64,000 nucleotides of DNA from Saccharofermentans sp. Lineage in GTDB: Bacteria; Bacillota; Clostridia; Saccharofermentanales; Saccharofermentanaceae. The notes beneath the pieces were generated by a model. It saw only the letters and a list, made by a program, of their open reading frames with translations, ran no database searches and was not told the DNA's origin. The stretch is from positions 1 to 64,000 of the forward strand of contig JAKSRC010000006.1 of the NCBI GenBank assembly GCA_024403855.1, written 5' to 3'. Made by a program: the position numbers and the translations under genes. Each line of letters starts with the position of its first letter. Position 1 is the first letter of the stretch. This document shows positions 35,105-44,522 of this stretch, piece by piece.

Positions 35105-36709
35105 ATGAATTCAGTTGATGAAATTAAAAGACGTCGTACATTTGCGATAATCTCGCACCCTGACGCCGGTAAGACCACAATTACGGAAAAGCTCCTCCTT
35201 TACGGTGGTGCTATTCACCAGGCTGGCTCCGTCAAAGCACGTAAAGCTCAGCGCCATGCCACATCCGACTGGATGGAAATCGAGAAAAAGCGTGGTATTT
35301 CAGTTACTTCTTCCGTAATGCAGTTTGAATACGATGGATGTCACATTAACATTCTTGATACTCCTGGCCACCAGGACTTCTCAGAGGACACATACAGAAC
35401 ACTCTGCGCTGCTGACTCTGCGGTAATGGTCCTTGACGGTGCGAAGGGTGTCGAGACACAGACAATAAAGCTCTTCCAGGTATGTAGAAGAAGAGGAATT
35501 CCGATCTTCACATTCATCAACAAGATGGACCGTGCAGCTAAGAATCCCTTTGATCTCATGGATGAGCTCGAAAAGGTATTGGGCATAAGATCAGTTCCTA
35601 TCAACTGGCCTATTGGTACAGATGGTGACTTCGAAGGCGTTTACGAGCGTTCTTCACGTAATGTCCTTCTTTTCGACCGTGAGAACAACGATCACGGTGC
35701 TTCAATGGTTACACAGAACGTTTCAGGTATCGACGATCCCAAGCTCGATGAAATGCTTATGACAGGACACCTTGAAACACTCAGAAACGATATTGAACTT
35801 CTTGATATGGCAGGCGACGAGCTTGACATGGATAAGGTGCTCAAGGGTGAACTCACTCCTGTATTCTTCGGTTCTGCTATCACGAACTTTGGTGTCGAGC
35901 CCTTCTTGCAGCACTTCCTCAAGATGAGCCCCGGCCCTGCAGCACATCACACTTCCGACAACATCGTTGAACCGGAAGATCCGATGTTCTCAGGCTTTGT
36001 ATTCAAGATCCAGGCTAACATGGATCCTTCTCACCGCGACCGTATGGCATTTATCCGTATCTGCTCCGGTCAGTACGAGAAGAATATGACTGTCAACCTT
36101 ATGCGTACAGGCAAGAAGATCACACTCGCACAGCCCCAGCAGTTTATGGCTCAGGACAGAGCTATAACAGAAGAGGCTTATGCAGGTGACATCATCGGTA
36201 TTTTCGATCCGGGTAACTTCAGAATCGGCGATACGATCATTTCTACAAACAGAAAGTTCGAGTTCGATCCTATCCCGGTATTCGCACCTGAGAACTTTGC
36301 ACGTGTAGAGCCTAAGGACTCAATGAAGCGTAAGCAGTTCCTTAAAGGTATTGAACAGCTTTCACAGGAAGGTGCCGTTCAGCTTTATAAGCAGCCGAAC
36401 ATCGGTACTGAGACCTATGTAATGGGCGTTGTCGGTATTCTCCAGTTTGACGTTCTTGAATACAGATTGAAGTCTGAGTACAACGTTGATATCGTAAGAA
36501 CACCTCTTCCCTATCGTCTTGCTCGCTGGGTAAAGTCTGAAGTTGAAGGCTTCGATCCTAAGGATATGACTCTTACTTCCACATCACTCCTTGTTGTCGA
36601 CAGAGACGAAGCACCGGTAGTTCTTTTCGAGTCTGAGTGGGCTGTTGACTGGGCTATTGATCACAACGAGAAGTACAAGCTCTCATTCGAGAATATCAAC
36701 TCAAAGTAA
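35105..36709 (+). CDS. prfC: Peptide chain release factor 3
   Basis: GTPase that removes RF1/RF2 from the ribosome after peptide release. The 534 residues carry the G domain with HPDAGKTTITEK, DTPGHQDFSED and NKMDR, and the RF3 C-terminal region. GAGGG precedes the ATG. Monocistronic, divergent from malQ, and followed by a terminator shared with ftsH. Confidence 0.96.
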   Translation: MNSVDEIKRRRTFAIISHPDAGKTTITEKLLLYGGAIHQAGSVKARKAQRHATSDWMEIEKKRGISVTSSVMQFEYDGCHINILDTPGHQDFSEDTYRTLCAADSAVMVLDGAKGVETQTIKLFQVCRRRGIPIFTFINKMDRAAKNPFDLMDELEKVLGIRSVPINWPIGTDGDFEGVYERSSRNVLLFDRENNDHGASMVTQNVSGIDDPKLDEMLMTGHLETLRNDIELLDMAGDELDMDKVLKGELTPVFFGSAITNFGVEPFLQHFLKMSPGPAAHHTSDNIVEPEDPMFSGFVFKIQANMDPSHRDRMAFIRICSGQYEKNMTVNLMRTGKKITLAQPQQFMAQDRAITEEAYAGDIIGIFDPGNFRIGDTIISTNRKFEFDPIPVFAPENFARVEPKDSMKRKQFLKGIEQLSQEGAVQLYKQPNIGTETYVMGVVGILQFDVLEYRLKSEYNVDIVRTPLPYRLARWVKSEVEGFDPKDMTLTSTSLLVVDRDEAPVVLFESEWAVDWAIDHNEKYKLSFENINSK

Positions 36710-36732
36710 TAGACATACGAAAATTTACCAAC

Positions 36733-36764
36733 AAAAAAGGGTTATCAAATCGATAACCCTTTTT
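36733..36764. terminator. Bidirectional terminator between prfC and ftsH
   Basis: AAAAAGGGTTATC/GATAACCCTTTTT, 13-bp stem with an AAATC loop and A/T runs on both sides; serves the convergent prfC and ftsH transcripts. Confidence 0.92.
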
Positions 36765-36784
36765 GATTACTCATTTTGATTCAA

Positions 36785-38821
36785 TCAGTCTGACGGACCG
36801 GGATCATTATAATCGTCGTTATCTGCAACTGTTGAAGCAGGCTTGATGTGAATATTCTGAAGTGGATCAGACGGAGCGACAGTTGCTGCTTCTGTATCTG
36901 TGTTTGTAATCTCAGATACGGGAGTAAAATCAATACCGGAATAATCCTGCGGGAAAACAGAACTCAAATCACCATTAGCGAGATAGAGTTTCTCGAAGTC
37001 AGGACCATCAACAGTAAGCTTGTCGTAAAGTCTTCTGACAAGACCTTCAACAATATCACGCTTCTCGATAAGGATTCTCTTGGTATCCTCATAGCAGGTG
37101 TCAATGATGCCCTTGATCTCTTCATCGATCTCAGCAGCAGTCTTATCAGAATAGCTCTGAACCTGACCCATTGAATAACCAAGGAATACTTCCTCATTCT
37201 CATCACCGAAGACCATATTACGGAATTTCTTAGAGAAACCATAACGCTTGATCATGTTCTTTGCGATGTTATTGCACTGCTGCAAATCGGAAGAAGCACC
37301 GGTTGATACTTCACCAAGGAATACTTCCTCAGCAGCACGTCCACCCAAGGACATCTTGATCGTATCGAGGAGCATCTTCTCTGTGTAGAAATCTGTATCC
37401 TCGACAGGCTTATAAGCAGTGAAACCGCCTGCTCTGCCTACCGGAATAATAGTTACTCTGTCTACCTTCTCAAACTCAGATGTAGCACGGAGAACAACAG
37501 CGTGACCTGCTTCGTGATAAGCGGTAAGGCGCTTAACCTTGTCACTGAGCTTCTTGGAATTCTTCTGGGGACCCATCTGAACTCTGAATGTAGCATCAGT
37601 GATCTCCTTCATAGTAATCTCCTTCTTGTTGTGACGAGCTGTCATAAGAGCAGCTTCGTTAAGGAGATTTTCAAGATCAGCTCCAGTAAAACCAACTGTG
37701 GAAAGAGCAACCTCGTGAAGATCTACATCACTTGCGAGAGGCTTCTTGCGTGCATGAATGTGAAGAATAGCTTCACGCTCATCTGCGTCAGGCATATTGA
37801 CCATGATACGTCTGTCAAAACGACCCGGACGAAGAAGTGCGGGGTCAAGGACATCAACACGGTTAGTAGCTGCCATAACAATTACGTTGGAAGTAACATC
37901 GAAACCGTCCATTTCAACGAGGATCTGGTTCAATGTCTGCTCACGCTCATCCTGTCCACCGCCAAGGCCTGCGCCTCTCTTACGGCCGACAGCATCGATT
38001 TCATCGATAAATACTACTGAAGGGGATTCCTTCTTTGCATCAGCGAAAAGTGATCTTACACGGGAAGCACCTACACCTACGAGCATTTCGACGAAGTCGG
38101 AACCTGAGATGTAGAAGAATTTAACGCCTGCCTCACCAGCTACGGCTCTTGCAAGCAATGTCTTACCTGTACCAGGAGCGCCATAAAGGAGAACACCCTT
38201 AGGAATCTTTGCTCCGAGCTGCTGATACTTCTTCGGATTCTTAAGGAAGTCAACGATCTCCTGGAGCTCTTCCTTCTCTTCGATAGAACCTGCGACATCA
38301 GAGAACTTAACCTTATCCTTGCTAGGATCGGAAACTCTTGCACGGTTATTACCGAAGCTGAATACGCTGTTGCCGTCTCTGCCCTGTCTTGTGATATTCA
38401 TAAACAGAACAACCACAATGATAAGAGATACTACGAAGAGCACAACATTGATTATGATCGACCAGTCAAAAGGCTCTGTGTAGTTATAACCGGCAATCTT
38501 GCCATCAGCCTTATATGCTTCAAGCTTTAATACGAGATCATCAATGAACTCGTAAGGAATATCCTGTGTAACCTGTGAAGCAACTCCACTCTCATTCTTG
38601 TAAGATACGAGTACTGCTGTACCCTTGATCTCGACCTGAATCTCTTCATTCTTCTCATCATCGAGGATAGCCATTACATCAGACAGAGTAGCTTTCTCCT
38701 TCTGTCCGTAGTTGCCTCCGAATACGATAGTCGAAAATGCGATCAGCACGACTATCATGATGATGTAGAAGAACAGTCCGCCGCCTATCGGCTTTGAATT
38801 TTTCTCTTTCTTATCTGCCAC
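36785..38821 (-). CDS. ftsH: ATP-dependent zinc metalloprotease FtsH, GTG start
   Basis: Membrane-bound AAA+ protease that degrades damaged or unassembled membrane proteins. The 678 residues show two membrane helices (about 14-34 and 107-130) around an extracytoplasmic loop, the AAA domain ([26 protein letters not shown]) and the M41 protease site HEAGH near residue 430. The C-terminus has a low-complexity tail. The start is GTG, 6 bases after hpt, with AAGGA upstream. The tilS-hpt-ftsH order is conserved in Firmicutes. Confidence 0.97.
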   Translation of the reverse strand: MADKKEKNSKPIGGGLFFYIIMIVVLIAFSTIVFGGNYGQKEKATLSDVMAILDDEKNEEIQVEIKGTAVLVSYKNESGVASQVTQDIPYEFIDDLVLKLEAYKADGKIAGYNYTEPFDWSIIINVVLFVVSLIIVVVLFMNITRQGRDGNSVFSFGNNRARVSDPSKDKVKFSDVAGSIEEKEELQEIVDFLKNPKKYQQLGAKIPKGVLLYGAPGTGKTLLARAVAGEAGVKFFYISGSDFVEMLVGVGASRVRSLFADAKKESPSVVFIDEIDAVGRKRGAGLGGGQDEREQTLNQILVEMDGFDVTSNVIVMAATNRVDVLDPALLRPGRFDRRIMVNMPDADEREAILHIHARKKPLASDVDLHEVALSTVGFTGADLENLLNEAALMTARHNKKEITMKEITDATFRVQMGPQKNSKKLSDKVKRLTAYHEAGHAVVLRATSEFEKVDRVTIIPVGRAGGFTAYKPVEDTDFYTEKMLLDTIKMSLGGRAAEEVFLGEVSTGASSDLQQCNNIAKNMIKRYGFSKKFRNMVFGDENEEVFLGYSMGQVQSYSDKTAAEIDEEIKGIIDTCYEDTKRILIEKRDIVEGLVRRLYDKLTVDGPDFEKLYLANGDLSSVFPQDYSGIDFTPVSEITNTDTEAATVAPSDPLQNIHIKPASTVADNDDYNDPGPSD

Positions 38822-38827
38822 TTTCTC

Positions 38828-39352
38828 TTATTCCTTTCTGACGATTCTGACATCGTCAAAATCCCTGTATTTGCCGTCAAGGTCAAGACCATATCCGACA
38901 ATGAACTCATCAGGTACTGTGATTCCATTGTAATCAGGTACCAGGTCGTTAACTCTTCTGCTCGGCTTATCGAATGCCGTACAGATCTTAAGGGACTTGG
39001 GTTGTCTCTCAAGGAGTAAATCCTTAAGAAGTGCAAGCGTTCTGCCTGTGTCGATAATGTCCTCAACGATAACGACATTCATGTCCTTAATATCGTATGA
39101 CATATCTTTCTTGATCTTAAGTTCACCTGTGGAGAACTCACCTACATAAGAAGACACCTGCATAAAATCGACAATTACAGGCATCTCAAGACGTCTTACG
39201 AGGTCTGCAGTAAAGATAAATGCTCCAGTAAGGATTCCTACGACAACAAGAGGTTCGCCCTTGTAATCGCGGTTAAGTTCGTTGCTGACGCGATCAAGCA
39301 TCTGCTCGATCTCACTATGAGAAATCAACACCTTATCTGTATTTAAACTCAT
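38828..39352 (-). CDS. hpt: Hypoxanthine phosphoribosyltransferase
   Basis: Salvages hypoxanthine and guanine to IMP and GMP. The 174 residues contain the PRPP loop VVIVEDIIDTGRTL and the VGILTGAFIFTADL phosphate loop. Sits between tilS (gap 6) and ftsH (gap 6). Confidence 0.96.
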   Translation of the reverse strand: MSLNTDKVLISHSEIEQMLDRVSNELNRDYKGEPLVVVGILTGAFIFTADLVRRLEMPVIVDFMQVSSYVGEFSTGELKIKKDMSYDIKDMNVVIVEDIIDTGRTLALLKDLLLERQPKSLKICTAFDKPSRRVNDLVPDYNGITVPDEFIVGYGLDLDGKYRDFDDVRIVRKE

Positions 39353-39358
39353 CCTACT

Positions 39359-40900
39359 TTACTGCCTTTCTATCGCAAAAATGACAAGTGCTTCCGCATC
39401 GGATTGCCTTTGTGCAATATATCTATCGTGGCTTACAGCATCCGTAAAACCTATGCCGTGACCGAATCCGGGAAGCCATAAGATGTCACCATTCATCTCT
39501 GCAAAAAGAATCTGATCTCTTGCAGATTCAGGAATCTTAAGGTCGGTCATTAGTCGCTTTAACTCTTTACCGCCCTTGGCGCCGGCTCTCTTCATCCTAA
39601 GCGGTGAAGTTATTCCACCCTGATTGCCAAATGAAATTTTGCCTTCATTCAGCGCCTCAATAGGACAAAACCACGATGAATAATTATACTCTAAATCGCA
39701 CCTATTCTCAATTATTCTTGTTTTTAATAAATAGGCAGAATTGGGGATTTTTATTGTTTTTGTCCCTATATCTGTATCTCCGAGAGTTATATCAACACAA
39801 ACCGGATCAGAAGCAACAAGAAATCCCATCTGTGATGCAATCGCTCCGGCAAGAGCCTTTACCTCAGTAGAAGCTGCAAAGCCAAAATAATCTCCATGCC
39901 TGTACGCCTTTCTACCGAAAGGCATATCAAGAAGCACTTCTCCCTGCTGTTCATTTGCCAGAAGCTCAAGACAATCCTTGAGATTGTTCTCTTCAAAATC
40001 AATGAGTTCACCAAACGTCTCCTGCCAAAGGAACCTGATTGCGCGTGATTTTAGAGCTATGTGAAGTGCATCTGTGCCGGAAGCTTTAAGAAAACGCTTT
40101 CCGGATAAAATCTCCAGGTTATCCTTATATGCTTCGACTGCCTTGGAAGTAACAAAATCCAGGTCATTACTCAGCAAATTATATGTTCTTGTCAAAGGAA
40201 CCGCAGGATCCTCTCCATAGAATTCACCAATTTCAGGCAACATCCTATTACGCCAGACATTTCTTGTTCCAATGGCTTCAAAGTTGGTAAGATCCGTTGA
40301 GTAGCCGATGCCTGATTCTTCCAGGAAAGCAACAAGTTCGCTCTTTTTAAGACAAAGTAACGGTCTGATTATTCTTCCTGTACGACTCTTCGGATTAACA
40401 AGGCCTTCAAGACCTGCCCCTCTGAAAAGGTTCATCATCATTGTCTCTGCAATATCGTCTTTGTGATGAGCGATTGCGATTCTGACATTCTTTCCGGTCG
40501 ATGTTTCTAATACCTGGGCATATTGCTCAAAAGCTTCATATCTGAGGATTCTTCCGGCAGTCTCTTCAGAAATGTGATTCATCTCCGAAAATCCCTTGCA
40601 ATCAAAATCAAGGACTTTAAGATCTACTCCGAGATTTGCACAAAGCGTCTTTACTGCCTCTGCTTCTTCATCACAAACAACAGGTCTTAAGTGATGGTTG
40701 CAATGAAATGCTTTGATATCACAATTGATGTCATTGCGATCAGAAAGCGACTTAAGGATAGTCAGCAAAGCAACTGAATCAGGACCACCTGAAAGTCCAA
40801 CAACAATAATTCCACAGTCAAAGAGCCCTTTATCCTTGGAAAACTCAAGGACCTTATCAGGGATTAATTCTTTGTTGGTATTAGTCTTCTTATCTTTCAA
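39359..40900 (-). CDS. tilS: tRNA(Ile)-lysidine synthase
   Basis: ATP-dependent ligase that puts lysine on C34 of tRNA-Ile(CAU), changing its decoding to AUA. The N-type ATP pyrophosphatase motif GLSGGPDSVALL is near residue 35, followed by HHKDDIAETMMMNLFRGAG. The 513 residues include the TilS substrate-binding and C-terminal domains (NQGGITSPLRMKRAGAKGGKELKRLM). It starts 3 bases after dnaB. Confidence 0.95.
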   Translation of the reverse strand: MKDKKTNTNKELIPDKVLEFSKDKGLFDCGIIVVGLSGGPDSVALLTILKSLSDRNDINCDIKAFHCNHHLRPVVCDEEAEAVKTLCANLGVDLKVLDFDCKGFSEMNHISEETAGRILRYEAFEQYAQVLETSTGKNVRIAIAHHKDDIAETMMMNLFRGAGLEGLVNPKSRTGRIIRPLLCLKKSELVAFLEESGIGYSTDLTNFEAIGTRNVWRNRMLPEIGEFYGEDPAVPLTRTYNLLSNDLDFVTSKAVEAYKDNLEILSGKRFLKASGTDALHIALKSRAIRFLWQETFGELIDFEENNLKDCLELLANEQQGEVLLDMPFGRKAYRHGDYFGFAASTEVKALAGAIASQMGFLVASDPVCVDITLGDTDIGTKTIKIPNSAYLLKTRIIENRCDLEYNYSSWFCPIEALNEGKISFGNQGGITSPLRMKRAGAKGGKELKRLMTDLKIPESARDQILFAEMNGDILWLPGFGHGIGFTDAVSHDRYIAQRQSDAEALVIFAIERQ

Positions 40901-40903
40901 AAC

Positions 40904-42517
40904 TTAGAATCCATCAGGGAAATCATTATTTGCCTGAGCAAAGAAATCGTCACCTTCAGGGGGAATATCGGCATTGTCAGGCATGGGTGGTTCCGGAATC
41001 GGAGCCTCGTCTGTTGTTACACTGTCAAAATTATAATTCTGAGAAGCTGTATCGCCATCTACAGTTCTTGTAAATGCACTTCCGGAGTTGTCTTCCGGAT
41101 CTTTCTCATTGTATTCGATAAACATAGTCTTTCTGGGAACCCACCAGACAGAATCCCTTCCTGTCTTACCGTGGCGGTTCTTGGAAAGATAAATAAATGC
41201 AGGCTTGGCATCATTGCCATCCTTAAAATTAACTGTCTGAGGAGCATCCTCAGGAGCTGCGCCCTCAGCATCTTTGCTCTTATAGTAGTCAGGTCTGTCA
41301 ACAAACATAACTGTATCAGCATCCTGCTCGATAGCACCTGAATCTCTCAAGTCTGAAAGCTGAGGTGTATGGTCATCACGCTGAGCAGCACCTCTCGAGA
41401 GCTGTGAAAGAGCAATGATCGGGATGTTAAAATCCCTTGCGAGAACCTTTAAATGCCTTGAGATTGCAGTAACTTCCTCATTACGGGATTTACCGCCACC
41501 AGGCATTGTCATAAGCTGCAAATAATCGATGATTACAAGCCTTGGTCTTTTCTTTGGATCAGCGAAAAGCTGGGTTAACTTGGACTTCATCGATATAGGG
41601 TTGCTATCCGAATTATCGTCAATGTAAATCGGATATTCCGACAAAAGCGAAAGTGCTCTTGTGAGTTGCTGCTTATCGCTATCCGTCATCTTATGAGAAT
41701 AAACAATCTCACTTACGGGCTTACTCATCGCAGAAGACATAAGTCTTGATGCGATTTCCTGCTTGCTCATCTCAAGAGAGAAAATAGCTACAGGATTCTG
41801 ATTAGCTGCAACATTAGCCGCCATATTAATTGCAAGGGCTGATTTACCCATAGCAGGACGTGCAGCAAGAATATTAAGAGATCCCGGCCTTAATCCGCCA
41901 AGCATCGAATCAAGCCTGGGGAAACCGAGCTTGATCTTACCACCGGAGTTATCATCCTTAAGTTCGGATGTAATCTCACTCATGGTCGCCTTCAGGATCT
42001 CAGGCATACCTTCAAAGCCCTTGGTATCACCAGTGTTCTTTAAACGTGAAATCTCATCAATTGCATAGTCAATAGCTTCAGAAGCGTGTAAATCACCCTT
42101 AGAAGCTTTATTCTTAATCTTGTCAATTGTTCTAAAGAGCTTAGCACTGTCACTACGCTCTCTTATGGCTTCGATATAACTTGGGAGAGCAGACTGAACT
42201 GCCGGTACATCACCAACATGGTAAATGTATCGCTGGCCACCTGCTTTATCAGCAAGTCCACGCCTTTCAAGCTCGGAAAATACAGTGATTCTGTCAATCT
42301 GCTTATTCTCAAGGAACATATCGATAATGACACTGAATATAGTGCTGTTACGCACATCGCTGAAATCCTGATCGATGAGTTTATTCTCAACCGCTTTGAT
42401 GACTGCATTATCTCTTCGCATGCAAAGAGCAAGCAAAGCCATCTCGACTTCAACTTCAGCAACTGTATCGTTACCCTGATCTATAAGATTATCCAGATAA
42501 TCCAAATTCTCAGCCAT
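40904..42517 (-). CDS. dnaB: Replicative DNA helicase DnaB
   Basis: Hexameric helicase of the replication fork (DnaC in Bacillus naming). The N-terminal DnaB domain (about 20-125) and the RecA-like C-terminal domain are present, with Walker A ARPAMGKSALAIN, LVIIDYLQLM (Walker B) and an ALSQLSRG arginine-finger region. The 537 residues exceed the usual ~450 because of an insertion near 420-445 and an acidic/Pro-rich tail of ~65 residues. AGGA lies in the loop of a small leader hairpin. It follows rplI by 16 bases, as in most Firmicutes. Confidence 0.96.
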   Translation of the reverse strand: MAENLDYLDNLIDQGNDTVAEVEVEMALLALCMRRDNAVIKAVENKLIDQDFSDVRNSTIFSVIIDMFLENKQIDRITVFSELERRGLADKAGGQRYIYHVGDVPAVQSALPSYIEAIRERSDSAKLFRTIDKIKNKASKGDLHASEAIDYAIDEISRLKNTGDTKGFEGMPEILKATMSEITSELKDDNSGGKIKLGFPRLDSMLGGLRPGSLNILAARPAMGKSALAINMAANVAANQNPVAIFSLEMSKQEIASRLMSSAMSKPVSEIVYSHKMTDSDKQQLTRALSLLSEYPIYIDDNSDSNPISMKSKLTQLFADPKKRPRLVIIDYLQLMTMPGGGKSRNEEVTAISRHLKVLARDFNIPIIALSQLSRGAAQRDDHTPQLSDLRDSGAIEQDADTVMFVDRPDYYKSKDAEGAAPEDAPQTVNFKDGNDAKPAFIYLSKNRHGKTGRDSVWWVPRKTMFIEYNEKDPEDNSGSAFTRTVDGDTASQNYNFDSVTTDEAPIPEPPMPDNADIPPEGDDFFAQANNDFPDGF

Positions 42518-42533
42518 ATATCAAATCCTGATA

Positions 42534-42980
42534 TCAAGCACCAGTCTCAACTTCAACGTTGATATCAGCAGAAACCTTAGGGTGAAGCTTGATTCTTACC
42601 TTGAAAGTTCCGACATTCTTGATTGTGTTGGAGATAACAACCTTCTTCTTGTCGACATCAAAGCCTTCCTTCTTGAGGCTCTCGGAAATATCCTGAGCTG
42701 TAACAGCACCATAAAGTCTTCCGTCAGCACCGCCTCTTGCAGTAACCTTGAAAACCTTACCATCAAGAATCTTCTTGGCTTCCTGCGCAGCAACTAAAGC
42801 TCTACGCTCGTGCTCAGCCTTTGCACCTGTCTGAAGCTTAACTTCGTTAAGATTTGCAGAAGTAACTTCCTTAGCCAAACCCTTCTTGATAAGGAAATTT
42901 CTTGCATAACCGTCACTTACTTCAACGACTTCGTTAGACTTACCAACACTTTTAACATCAGAAAGCAGTATTACCTTCAT
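42534..42980 (-). CDS. rplI: 50S ribosomal protein L9
   Basis: Binds 23S rRNA at the base of the L1 stalk region. The 148 residues begin [19 protein letters not shown] with the usual [13 protein letters not shown] motif, and the C-terminal domain is complete. GGAGG precedes the ATG. Separated from rpsR by a large hairpin terminator, so it may be expressed partly from a separate start. Confidence 0.97.
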   Translation of the reverse strand: MKVILLSDVKSVGKSNEVVEVSDGYARNFLIKKGLAKEVTSANLNEVKLQTGAKAEHERRALVAAQEAKKILDGKVFKVTARGGADGRLYGAVTAQDISESLKKEGFDVDKKKVVISNTIKNVGTFKVRIKLHPKVSADINVEVETGA

Positions 42981-43013
42981 ATAAAACCTCCGCCTATTAC
43001 CCGAATAGTTGTT

Positions 43014-43072
43014 TTATAAAACAATCGGGCTTCTCCTAAGAACATATTATATGCTCCGGGAGCGCCCGATTG
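43014..43072 (-). terminator. Large hairpin between rpsR and rplI
   Basis: Outer 10-bp stem ACAATCGGGC/GCCCGATTGT (43063-43072 with 43021-43030), with a small inner GCTC/GAGC hairpin, followed leftward by TTTTATAAAAC. It lies about 65 bases after the rpsR stop. The loop contains TATAAT, which could act as a -10 box for rplI-dnaB. Confidence 0.75.
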
Positions 43073-43137
43073 TATTACATTTACTAAATTATGCCTTATT
43101 TGTAACAAATAAGGAAAACTATTGTCCTAAAAACGGA

Positions 43138-43410
43138 TTACTGAACCGTGAAGGGCAAAATTGCAACCTGACGTGCGCACTTGATTGCTGTAGTGAGCTC
43201 ACGCTGGTGCTTAGCACATGTGCCGGTCATTCTCTTAGGAAGAATCTTTCCGTTCTCGGAAATGTACTTCTTGAGAGTAGGCTCATCCATGAAATCGATA
43301 GCCTCAACCTTATTTGCACAGAAGTTGCAAACCTTTCTGCGTGTTCTTCTCTGTCTCATGCCGCCGGCAAACTCTCTACCACCGGCTCTGGGTGCTCTGT
43401 TCTCTGCCAT
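43138..43410 (-). CDS. rpsR: 30S ribosomal protein S18
   Basis: Binds with S6 to the 16S rRNA platform. The 90 residues hold the S18 core ([29 protein letters not shown]) and a CNFC motif with later cysteines, so it is the zinc-binding type. An Arg/Gly-rich N-terminal extension of about 20 residues is present. Third gene after rpsF and ssb. Confidence 0.97.
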   Translation of the reverse strand: MAENRAPRAGGREFAGGMRQRRTRRKVCNFCANKVEAIDFMDEPTLKKYISENGKILPKRMTGTCAKHQRELTTAIKCARQVAILPFTVQ

Positions 43411-43429
43411 TTTGAGCGATCTCCTTTAA

Positions 43430-43930
43430 TTAAATCTCAAACGGAAGTTCACCGGACTGACCTTCATCAAAACCGCCCATAGGTGCATCAATCTGCATGT
43501 TAGGAGCAGTAGGTGCACTTGCTGCGACTGATTCTGCCATAGGTGCAGGTGCACTGAAGGACTGTGCAGGAGCCTGATGCTCCGGACGATATGTCGTCTC
43601 ACCGGAAGCGGCACCAGATGATTCTACGAACTCTGCCTCATCGACAACGACTTCTGTAATGAAGCGCTTCTGTCCATTCGGATCATCGTAGCTTCTTGTC
43701 TGAATGCTTCCTACCAAACCGATACGGTTGCCTTTACGGAAAAATTTCTGAATAAAGACTGCTGTCTGACGCCATGCAACGCAGTTGATGAAATCAGCCT
43801 GTCTTTGACCATTGGCATCTTTGAAACGTCTGTCAACTGCTACAGTGAAGTTGCAGAACTGTGTCTGGTTTGAAGTAAGCTTAACTTCCGGGTCCTTGGT
43901 AAGTCTTCCGACTAATTCTACTTTGTTCAT
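43430..43930 (-). CDS. ssb: Single-stranded DNA-binding protein
   Basis: OB-fold protein of 166 residues (MNKVELVGRLTKDPEVKLT, FINCVAWRQTAVFI). A flexible Ala/Pro linker leads to the acidic tip GELPFEI, which docks partner proteins. Placed between rpsF and rpsR, the standard order. Confidence 0.96.
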   Translation of the reverse strand: MNKVELVGRLTKDPEVKLTSNQTQFCNFTVAVDRRFKDANGQRQADFINCVAWRQTAVFIQKFFRKGNRIGLVGSIQTRSYDDPNGQKRFITEVVVDEAEFVESSGAASGETTYRPEHQAPAQSFSAPAPMAESVAASAPTAPNMQIDAPMGGFDEGQSGELPFEI

Positions 43931-43957
43931 TTACTGTTACCTTCCTGTCAAAAGTGA

Positions 43958-44245
43958 TTACTCACCGACACGAACAATGAGATAACGGATTACACCATCA
44001 GTGATCTTGAGAACACGCTCAAGTTCCTTAGGGAAAACGCTATCGGCAGTAAATACTGTCTGAACATAGTAGCCGTTCTTCTGACCTTCAATCTCATAAG
44101 CGAGCTCGCGTGTACCGATTGCATCGAATGTATCAATCGTTGCAGCGGATTCGATCTTAGCCTTGATTGTGTCAGTAAGAGAAGCAATACCCTCTTCACC
44201 CTTAGCAGTGGAAAGGATTACGATCAAACGATATTGGTTTGCCAT
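43958..44245 (-). CDS. rpsF: 30S ribosomal protein S6
   Basis: A 95-residue S6 protein starting MANQYRLIVILS; AGGAGG lies eight bases before the ATG at 44245. A longer upstream frame is rejected because it crosses the promoter and leader. First gene of the rpsF-ssb-rpsR unit, whose leader is likely bound by the S6:S18 dimer. Confidence 0.96.
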   Translation of the reverse strand: MANQYRLIVILSTAKGEEGIASLTDTIKAKIESAATIDTFDAIGTRELAYEIEGQKNGYYVQTVFTADSVFPKELERVLKITDGVIRYLIVRVGE

Positions 44246-44262
44246 GTCATTCACCTCCTTCT

Positions 44263-44320
44263 GGACTTTACGGTCCGGCATCAATATGCCGAACAAGGAT
44301 GCCGCCCATTTAAGCGGCAC
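44263..44320 (-). promoter_or_regulatory. rpsF leader: probable S6:S18-binding structure
   Basis: The leader folds into GTGCCGC/GCGGCAT (44299-44320) and a 9-bp hairpin GTTCGGCAT/ATGCCGGAC (44273-44294), followed by a CCG. GGAC/GTCC (44263-44276) gives an alternative pairing. Many bacteria carry an S6:S18-binding mRNA motif with a conserved CCG at this place, used for feedback control. Confidence 0.65.
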
Positions 44321-44325
44321 CGAGA

Positions 44326-44355
44326 AGAATAACACAGCAATAGAGCCAAAGTCAA
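44326..44355 (-). promoter_or_regulatory. rpsF operon promoter
   Basis: Leftward TTGACT (44350-44355), 18-base spacer, TATTCT (44326-44331). Transcription would start near 44319, at the beginning of the first leader hairpin. Confidence 0.75.
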
Positions 44356-44522
44356 GCATTTACCGTGGTATACAGGCGTTTCTCTTCGTTCGCATCCTGC
44401 CTAAATTCTTACTGAGAAAATCATATCAACCCAAAAATCAAAATTCCACCTTTTGAAAGCAGAATGAGACTTTCAGATGTCATTTGAGACCGGTATCAGA
44501 AAATACTGTCCTAATAACAGAA

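Noticed and set aside
43009..43482. 157-residue rightward frame opposite rpsR
   Set aside because: Overlaps the rpsR-rplI terminator and two ribosomal or replication genes on the other strand.
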